Source: Notospermus geniculatus
Taxonomy: Eukaryota; Nemertea; Pilidiophora; Heteronemertea; Lineidae
Length of the DNA stretch: 64,000 nt
Assembly: GCA_002633025.1 (NCBI GenBank)
Contig: NMRB01000001.1
Coordinates: 886,210-950,209 of the forward strand
Direction of reading: 5' to 3'
Part shown: in pieces, positions 56,939-64,000 of the stretch
Position numbering within the stretch: the stretch's first letter is position 1
Layout: each line of letters begins with the position of its first letter
Made by a program: the position numbers and the translations under genes
Notes under the pieces: generated by a model
What the model saw: only the letters and a program-made list of their open reading frames with translations
Told to the model about the DNA's origin: nothing
The model's database searches: none

Positions 56939-59121
56939 ATGTCTGGCGAGCAGCGGCTGGTTATAAAAGGAAATGACTCTAAATATGTGAAGCTGAATGT
57001 TGGTGGTTCCCTGTTTTACACCACGATTGGTACACTCACAAAACAGGACACCATGCTTCGCGCAATGTTCAGTGGGCGGATGGAGGTACTCACTGATCAG
57101 GAAGGTGGGTATTAACCAGAAATTTTGCTTGGCCTATGCTGGCCGAGCCTGTAGCCTCGAGAGTTTTCTTCATGCAATCATGGTGGTCCTAAAGATCCCC
57201 ACGCCATGGCATGGCATCATGACCAGATGCATGGATGACAGTTCCGTCCCGTGGGGTATAACGTTATCACCTGATTGAATCTTGTCTCGGATGTATGATG
57301 CGTCGATAAGGTTGGAGAGTTGGTCTATGTGTTCATTTGAATTAATGAATTCGTAAGTAACGGTGCATGACGTCAGAGGAAAAACCCTTGACTCGCTTAG
57401 GCCCAGCTAGCCTACCGCATGTCGTCATCGACTCATGAGATGACGTGTGGATCATTCTCTTACGTGACGCTCCCACGGATGCCTCGATGTTCGGCAGGGA
57501 AGTTTCGGAGGAGCTGTATATTGTACGCAAAGTCGTACGAGTAGGCCGATATATATTAATCTATATTATGCCTAATACATTCACATGACACAGCACCGTC
57601 ACATACAGAGTATGTTGGACACTATTTGGTATTTTGGGAGGTAACGTCTCATCCTTTACCTTCTTCGATATTGAAATTTTTTTTCTTCAATGTAGGATGG
57701 GTCTTGATTGACAGATGTGGTAAGCACTTCGGAACAATCCTGAGCTTCCTCCGAGATGGTAGTGTGGCGCTTCCAGAATCAAAAAGAGATCTTCAAGAAC
57801 TTTTGGCTGAAGCAAAATATTATCTAGTCCAAAACCTCGTTGATATGTGTGAAACTGCTCTAAAGAAGAAAGTAGAGGAGTTGGAACCTATTTGTAGAGT
57901 ACCGCTGATCACTTCACAGAAAGAAGAGCAGGCTTTGATTGCCAGTACAGTAAAGGTAAATCTGTTAAAATTGAGAAATATTCTGACCTGCACATTTTCA
58001 ACGAAAAATAATGAGAATTATAATATTTCAACTTTTGGCATTTCTACATTCTTCACAGGCGTGTGTTAGTGATCCTGCTGAGGTGCAAGTCTGTTCATTA
58101 ATTTCCATTAAATGTTAATGGTTAATACTTATTATCAGTTGAAATACATGCTCCCCATATTGTGTTCTAATACCATAGTGGAACTGGAAGTTCTAGGTTA
58201 ATTAATGTGCATGTGTATTATTCCGATAATTCATACTGAAATATGTCTCGGTGCGTAGCTGAATGTCAATTGAGTCTCATATTTTTTAACAGAATTCTTT
58301 CTTTCTCTTTCAGCCTGTTGTCAAACTGCTGTGCAATCGACACAATAACAAATACTCATACACAAGGTAATGGTTAGAAGGCTGGAAAACACACTTAGGC
58401 TAAGAGTTTTATAAGTAACAGAAACTTATCTTTAATTCACTTTGAACCGTGAAAATTACTAGTCGAGATGCGGCAAAAATCAATAATGGTTATGGTCCGC
58501 TTATCCATGATGATGATGATGATGACTTTGATTTCTTCCTTGTTGTATGACATGATTACCAGAGCAGTAAACACGATAGAATCACACATCGTCATCTCAT
58601 CTTTGTGGGTTGTGATTGTCTTTTTTTATCTTTTCAGTAATTCAGATGATAACTTCTTAAGGAATATAGAACTCTTTGATAAATTGTCTCTGCGATTTAA
58701 TGGTCGTGTGCTGTTTATAAAAGACGTTATTGGCAGTAATGAGATCTGTTGCTGGTCATTTTATGGGCATGGGACAAAAGTGGCAGAGACATGCTGTACA
58801 TCTATTGTATATGGCACGGACAAAAAACACACCAAGGTAATGATTACTGTCCTTCCCATTCTTATCTGAAAGCTAAATTTATCTAAGTATGATAACAACT
58901 TCCTTAATTTTGGTGCAATATTTTCTCAATTTCAGGTTGAGTTCCCGGAAGCCAAGATCTTTGAAGAGACTTTGAATGTGTTATTATATGAGGACAGAAA
59001 CAAAGGCCCTGATGCAGAGCTCATGCAGGCAACAAGGGGATATAGCCTCGATGTTGGCGGTGGTTATGTTAGCGATGATGATATGGAAGATCATGGTGCT
59101 GGCCGTATGCGGCGAAAGTAG
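56939..59121 (+). CDS. TNFAIP1/KCTD10/KCTD13-like: BACURD-type CUL3 adaptor, copy 2
   Basis: Six exons (56939-57104, 57696-57955, 58059-58082, 58314-58366, 58638-58836, 58936-59121) with the same lengths and splice sites as copy 1. The predicted 295-residue protein is identical. Seven coding bases differ (one in exon 1, three in exon 2, one in exon 4, two in exon 6), all at synonymous positions. Intron 1 is shorter because the 444-bp element is absent. Intron 4 has an additional stretch with (gat)n (about 58447-58526). If both copies are real loci they are functional paralogues under purifying selection. If they are haplotypes, one is an assembly duplicate. Confidence 0.93.
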
Positions 59122-60000
59122 ACTTGGCTATTGTGTAGAATCAAAGCCTGCCAGTGTTCTTACTTCAGTTCTGAAAATATATACCGGTACAATTATACAG
59201 TCCTGTTATAATTGTGGACGTTTCAGGCAACAATAACAAAATATTGGTTGCCCACTGGGCTTCCTGTTCATTTCAAATCATCTACCCTTATGGATGTCAT
59301 TCCAAATATTTCATCTCAAGAGATATTTCTGGTATTGTGTTCTTCCTAGGTGTCGAAAGAAACATTTTCTTCTTTTCTGTTATTCTGGTGAGTCGTTATT
59401 GTGGTGTATCCAGATCCGCTTGTCTCCAGTCCACAAATTTACGAGTAAATATTTTCCTTTTCTGTTATTTAAATGAACTGCTGTTACTGTTGTGTTTCTG
59501 ATGTACCTCTTGATGAACAAAATCATTTCACTGAAAACATTTTCATATTTTGGTACTTACCTATGTTGGTGAGTGTCGGATTTCCTCTTTCATTTGAAAT
59601 TTCTCCTTCATGTAGAAATTATTTGCAGCTGTGGATATTTTGGTTTCGCAGGTACAAGGTAAAAAACGATGAAGATCTGCCAAGTTGTCTCTATAATCAT
59701 GGAGGAATTATACTGTCAGTATAATTCCTCATGACATGCTATAATTATATCGAAAATGTTCACCCTTTTCCCATTACCACTGTGTTTGTTGCTTCCTACA
59801 CCATGCCAACAAAGTGTGTAAAGGTGTTGGTAGTTGCAATAAATAAGGAATTTGAGGTTATGAACTGATTTTATGTTATTGTGTATAGCAACAACTTGCT
59901 GTTTCTAGCCAATTTCTGTACCTTCCTTCTAGTTGTGGGCGCTGCCTGAAGATGGCAGCGCGGTTGCTCTAGTGGCCACCACCAGATTATGTCCAGGTAG

Positions 60001-60237
60001 TAGTGGCATATCTCTTGGCTCATGACCCGTTATTGTAAGCAAGAAAATGAAATATACCGTAACAGTAATCTGGTGGTGGTAATAATATTTAATATAATAT
60101 TTATAATATAATAAATATTATATTAAATATTATTATTACCACCACCAGATTACGTCCAGGGCTAGGTTGTTTATGTTACGGTATATTTCATTTTCTTGCT
60201 TACAATAACGGGTCATGAGCCAAGAGATATGCCACTA
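60001..60237. repeat. Fold-back insertion in copy 2 (two nested inverted repeats)
   Basis: Outer arms at 60001-60063 (tagtggcatatctcttggct...) and 60175-60237 are perfect or near-perfect inverse copies of 63 bp. Inner arms at about 60066-60107 and 60108-60152 form an AT-rich palindrome ending ggtggtggtaataatattta. The matching place in copy 1 (about 49905-50030) has only the right arm, so the left arm is an inverted copy of local sequence. Confidence 0.9.
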
Positions 60238-60949
60238 CTGATGACAAAGAATTCTTGATGTCTGTCTTGATTTTAAAGGGTGGACGCAACCATGGTGTCT
60301 CGTTTCTGCCATGGATGCGAGTATATAAAGAATCACTGTCAAAATCTGCACCAATTATTTCCAGTCCCATTCAGTGGATATTTCCATTACCATGCCTTGT
60401 ACACACACCACAACCGGATTCAGGTGTAATGAAATCTAATGTTCCCAATACCAGATGTCCGCTTCTTTTGTTCAGGGGACATCTCGTGACAGAAGTTCCT
60501 GTCTGTTAGTGTCCGGCCTATTGTAGCTGCCGCTTATTCCGTCAGAATCTTTTGTTGGGGGACATCTCATATCGGGGTACATGACATTCTACTACACCGG
60601 TACTCGTTTCCCGCTGAAAGAACCATGTGTGGGAAACGAGGGTTTCTTGTTTTGTGTATAGATGGCACTCATCAATTCAACCGCAGGTTTCCCGCTTCAC
60701 GTTGCGGTGCGTGGGAGACGGCCACACATCTGTTACCTAACCGGGACTGCCGGTTGATTTACCAAATAACGATGGGAACTACATCCGTGGAATAAAACGC
60801 TCATCAATCATTGGTGAAATCTATGTACGTTTGTGTGACAACCAGTCAATATTTTATCAGTGTTTCATATCTGGTGAGAGGGAAGCCAGAACATGGCGTC
60901 TGGGCATGGATATGCACGCGGCCTCGCGCTCGGTAGATGATGGGAAACC

Positions 60950-61067
60950 ATGGAGACACCGAGGAGACTCAGTATCCAATATGATCGGCAGGACCGAGTC
61001 TATTATGTGGGCGAGGTAGTCCGTGGATTTGTCATTTTGGATTTAGAAGAGGAATGTCATATAACAG
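60950..61067 (+). CDS. ARRDC-like: Arrestin-domain-containing protein, first coding exon (partial)
   Basis: ATG at 60950 (context accATGG) opens METPRRLSIQYDRQDRVYYV, then GEVVRGFVILDLEEECHIT, ending at a donor (ACAG|gtacag) in phase 1. The pattern 'V-Y-Y-x-G-E-x-V-x-G-x-V-x-L-x-L' is the first two strands of the N-terminal arrestin fold in ARRDC/alpha-arrestins (for example 'VY..G..V.G.V.L.L'). These proteins link membrane receptors to ubiquitin ligases and endosomes. I did not find the next exon (expected to begin with the G-x-x-V/I strand) before 64000. It may lie in the unassigned 61-64 kb sequence or beyond the window. Confidence 0.62.
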
Positions 61068-64000
61068 GTACAGATGCCATTGTTGTATGGCTGCTGTTCG
61101 TGTCCATGTAACACCGTCGTTGTCGTCACTCGTTCACTGTTTCCTTATGTTGTTTCAGTTCGTGCGACAGTTCAGAGTTTACACTTCAAAGCACAAAAAT
61201 GCATCAGTGGCATAAGTACTCAATAAATTTACCTCCCACACCGACGAAGGGGTTTTTCATGTATCTAATTTCTAAACTGAAGGGCCAGGCCTTTACCTAT
61301 TCGACGTAGTGCTTACTTTAACATGTTTACTCGATTCAACCCTTTCGCTCTTCCCTCCTCAATATATTTCCCCTTGTACATTGTATCATTAGCATCATCG
61401 ATGACCTATTGAACATATATGCTCAGTCCGTCGCTGCCGAGTATCCTAATTAAATTTGAGAACATATCTTATTAGTAGCAATCTGCCACGGCTGATCGCC
61501 GTACGTGTTCCCATTTTCTTACTTTACCTGTAAAACGTAGGCAAGCTAAATGCAAATACACCTATATATGTTTTTATGATAAGCTCTCTATTACATGACT
61601 GTACGTCTTCTCGATAAAAAACCATACCTGTAAGCTATGACATACACCGAAATCGAACATACAGTATATATGTTATGTACAGACATCGTCTGTCTTAATC
61701 TCTATCAAATGAAAATGTCGAGTTAAAAACAATTTTATCAAACAATGTATTGATAGCTATGCTTGGATGGGCAACGCCCATTGATACTGTCGTCGGTAAC
61801 TTCAAATAAGGTGAAAGGAAAATCAATGACTATAAATAATGGTGTTGAGAGCGAATGTTTCATTGTATGTTGATTGCACGATATTGGTAATGGCGAACTA
61901 GCCTGTATGTATTTCATGTCGTTGTCAGCAGCGACAAGATGTGACGGTTACCTTCTCTACCACTTTTGTGAGAGTGCCGTTCGGGATTGCCAAAAACAGG
62001 TTTCATATAATTTGCGATCACGAGCTTCAACACCCAGGCGCGGATCCAAGGGGGCGCACCCGGCGCACGCCCCCTCCCCCTTTCGGCCAACAAATCTGTA
62101 AAACTGCCCGTGACTGATTCTGAAATTTGGAGCAAATCATTGAAATTCACTCTGCAAATTTCAATGTTTCTAGCACAGTGCGCCCCGCTTTTCCGAAATG
62201 GTGCATCCGCCCCTGTCACTTGTAGCTTTTGATTTTAGTCCAAAGACAACTGACTAGACCTAGTTGGCGGGTTGGGAGGGTGAAAATCGAGACATTCTTT
62301 TATCGCAATTAGAGGAGCCAGTTTTTTATAAAGTTGACGGGGAAAATCTGCTGTATTTGCAGGAAATGCCCCTCTCTTCGCAAATCCTGGTGAACTCTGT
62401 ATAGTGTCATATTCGTCACTAATTTAGCTGATGTAGGTTATTTTAGACAAGTACGTGAAAAAAGTATGTGTTTTTCCTCCCACTAGATTAGCCGAGGGCG
62501 GATCAATACATATTACTATAGTCACAGTGACATCGATAACAAAGAAACACGACGCCGAAGGGCTTTGTCTGCTGTCGACGCAACTTGCTACGTCATCCAT
62601 TCATAGGATTTTAGTTTATGTCGTCTGCAATATCGAAAACTCGATCCGAATATTCTTCACATAAAAGCGTTGTCGCCATTATTCGGACCGATAAACGGAA
62701 CCTTGCCCATGGTACTTCCGCAGTGCGTCACATCTACAACATTAGACGCAGATTTATCGAGTGTCGGTGAACTCGAGGTCTCGGGGCTACGCCCTGGGAT
62801 TGTAATTTCTGATTAATCAACGTATTAACGCATTTGTTGGAAAGGATTTGCGTATATGATGCCATTTACATGTATACCGCTTTGTTACTTGGAATTTCCA
62901 CTGCTGAAAAGAAGATACTGGCGCACTCATTGGCATGAAGGAAAAGAACAAGCTTCTCTCAGTAGGCCAAGGTTTCGAAAAGGTTGAAGTTGCTCAGCTG
63001 ACATATCTCGTTGAAAAAAATCGACTAGCTAACGTTGCTCCCGGCGGTGCCAGATCACATGGTGCATTTACGAGTGTTGGTTCTTTATCACATACCGTAC
63101 TTCATATATATTTCCGTTGTGGAAAAAAGTAATGAAGTACGACTTGTGTTGGAAAGCAAAGCAGAATGCAGAGGCATTGTACATTGTGAACGTTGGCGCA
63201 CTTGCCTGACTCGACAGTTTTTGTTGTGTTGTCCATAGAGAGGAAGTTCGATTCAAGGCAAGTATCATTGTCACGACAGGTAGCGCTCCTACCTCGCACT
63301 GACCTGTCACCGCGCGCGCAACGCGTCATGGGAAATTTTGGGACTACTTGTTGCATTTTCAAGATGGCGGGAATTCCTCGCTTCGGTTTTATAAATTGCA
63401 GAATCTCGTCAAATAGGCCTACCTAGGATGTCTCCGTGTGTGGGCATCGCATTATCCGTCATGATTATGACATACATAGGCCTATTTTGTGTGAGATATG
63501 CTGTACATGTCATGTTAGCCACTGGCAGCTAGTTGGTGCGTCGTCACATACGTTTACACTACGTTACAGCGCAGTGACAGTAGCTGCCGAGGTGAAAACC
63601 CAAATAGCATCCTTTTCTTCTCAACAATGTCATGTCTGTGACAATTTCTCATCAGAAATGACAAATCCGTCAATTATTGGCAAAGTCTGCAAGAAATAAG
63701 CCTCATATCGCTATTTTCTTAGGATTTACTTTCGTGGCNGAAGACGGGATTCGAAGGAGCATTACGCTGGGTCGTGATGTCGAAGCTTATATGGACCAAA
63801 GGCGGCGTCAAAAGCGACCGGCGCGGCTCTGTGAAGCTCGTCTCTCACCAGAACGGATAGCCCAGTTTGCAATACACAATCATGATTGTGTTCCTCTTCT
63901 CTTCAACATGATTTAGCACCAGTCGTGAACTCGTGTTTGCTTACCCTGCTTATCACACAGCTCTGATGCTGATGCTGCTGAACTCTGCGCCATCGATCCC
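61068..64000. other. Probable intron and intergenic sequence, no exon recognised
   Basis: If the arrestin-domain gene is real, at least part of this is its first intron. A repeat resembling the 15.3-kb element lies at 62039-62215 (gcgcggatccaagggggcgc ... tgcatccgcccctg). A frame near 63720-63915 follows an acceptor-like ttttcttag and contains an N at 63739; no domain recognised. Confidence 0.45.
62039..62215. mobile_element. Interspersed repeat with 'cggatccaaggggg' end
   Basis: Begins cgcggatccaagggggcgca and ends gcatccgcccctg, with inverted aatttg..caaattt words inside (gaaatttggagcaaatcatt / ctgcaaatttcaatgtttct). The end pattern resembles the repeat at 15262-15505. Confidence 0.5.

Larger units (their letters stand above)
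56562..60875. repeat. Segmental duplication, copy 2
   Basis: Aligns with 46034-51643. The left break lies 10 bp upstream of where the IFT20 ATG would be, so the shared promoter is included but IFT20 is not. The right break is at ttcatatctggt, directly before the arrestin-domain exon. Confidence 0.95.

Noticed and set aside
63677-63916. Possible terminal exon of the arrestin-domain gene
   Set aside because: It has an acceptor-like site, but the sequence does not resemble any arrestin strand and contains an N. Left unassigned.

Overview
This is a eukaryotic window: genes are split into short exons with GT/AG introns, and there are tandem repeats, short inverted-repeat transposons, one tRNA-derived SINE and assembly Ns. 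Domain content (multi-MAM/CUB receptor, intestinal-type FABPs, IFT20, BACURD/TNFAIP1, arrestin-domain protein) and abundant 'taggccta' and 'tacatgta' words suggest a marine invertebrate, perhaps an echinoderm or hemichordate. That species call is only an inference.

Layout. 1-21.3 kb has no gene I can name. It holds tandem repeats, nested MITEs, a Tc1-like remnant present twice around a single N, a SINE and a 196-base gap. 21.3-37.0 kb (+) is one large receptor-like gene. Its order is CUB, seven MAM modules (two damaged by an assembly join), proline-rich linker, CUB, one membrane segment, a cytoplasmic SAM-like domain and a possible PDZ ligand at the C-terminus. 37.8-42.6 kb (-) carries two tandem four-exon fatty-acid-binding-protein genes. 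44.8-46.0 kb (-) is complete IFT20, with its last exon duplicated downstream. 46.4-49.1 kb (+) is a complete BACURD (TNFAIP1/KCTD10/KCTD13-type) gene, head-to-head with IFT20 across 386 bp. The same pairing is known in human (IFT20-TNFAIP1).

A 4.3-5.6 kb segment starting 10 bp upstream of the IFT20 ATG and carrying the shared promoter and the whole BACURD gene recurs at 56.6-60.9 kb. All seven coding differences between the copies are synonymous. Transposons inserted in one copy only, and a fold-back insertion in the other, give a small record of events since the split. Between the copies lie a TIR transposon family, a motif-rich repeat block, Myb/SANT-like transposon remnants and a roughly 155-bp 'AAGATGGCCGC' satellite. 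At 60.95 kb the first coding exon of an arrestin-domain (ARRDC-like) gene begins; its other exons were not found. 61.1-64.0 kb shows no other supported gene.

Functional links. The IFT20/BACURD pair joins a ciliary-trafficking gene and a CUL3-adaptor gene through one promoter region. The FABPs are a local tandem family. The CUB-MAM-SAM gene looks like a cell-surface adhesion or signalling receptor built by exon shuffling of phase 1-1 modules.
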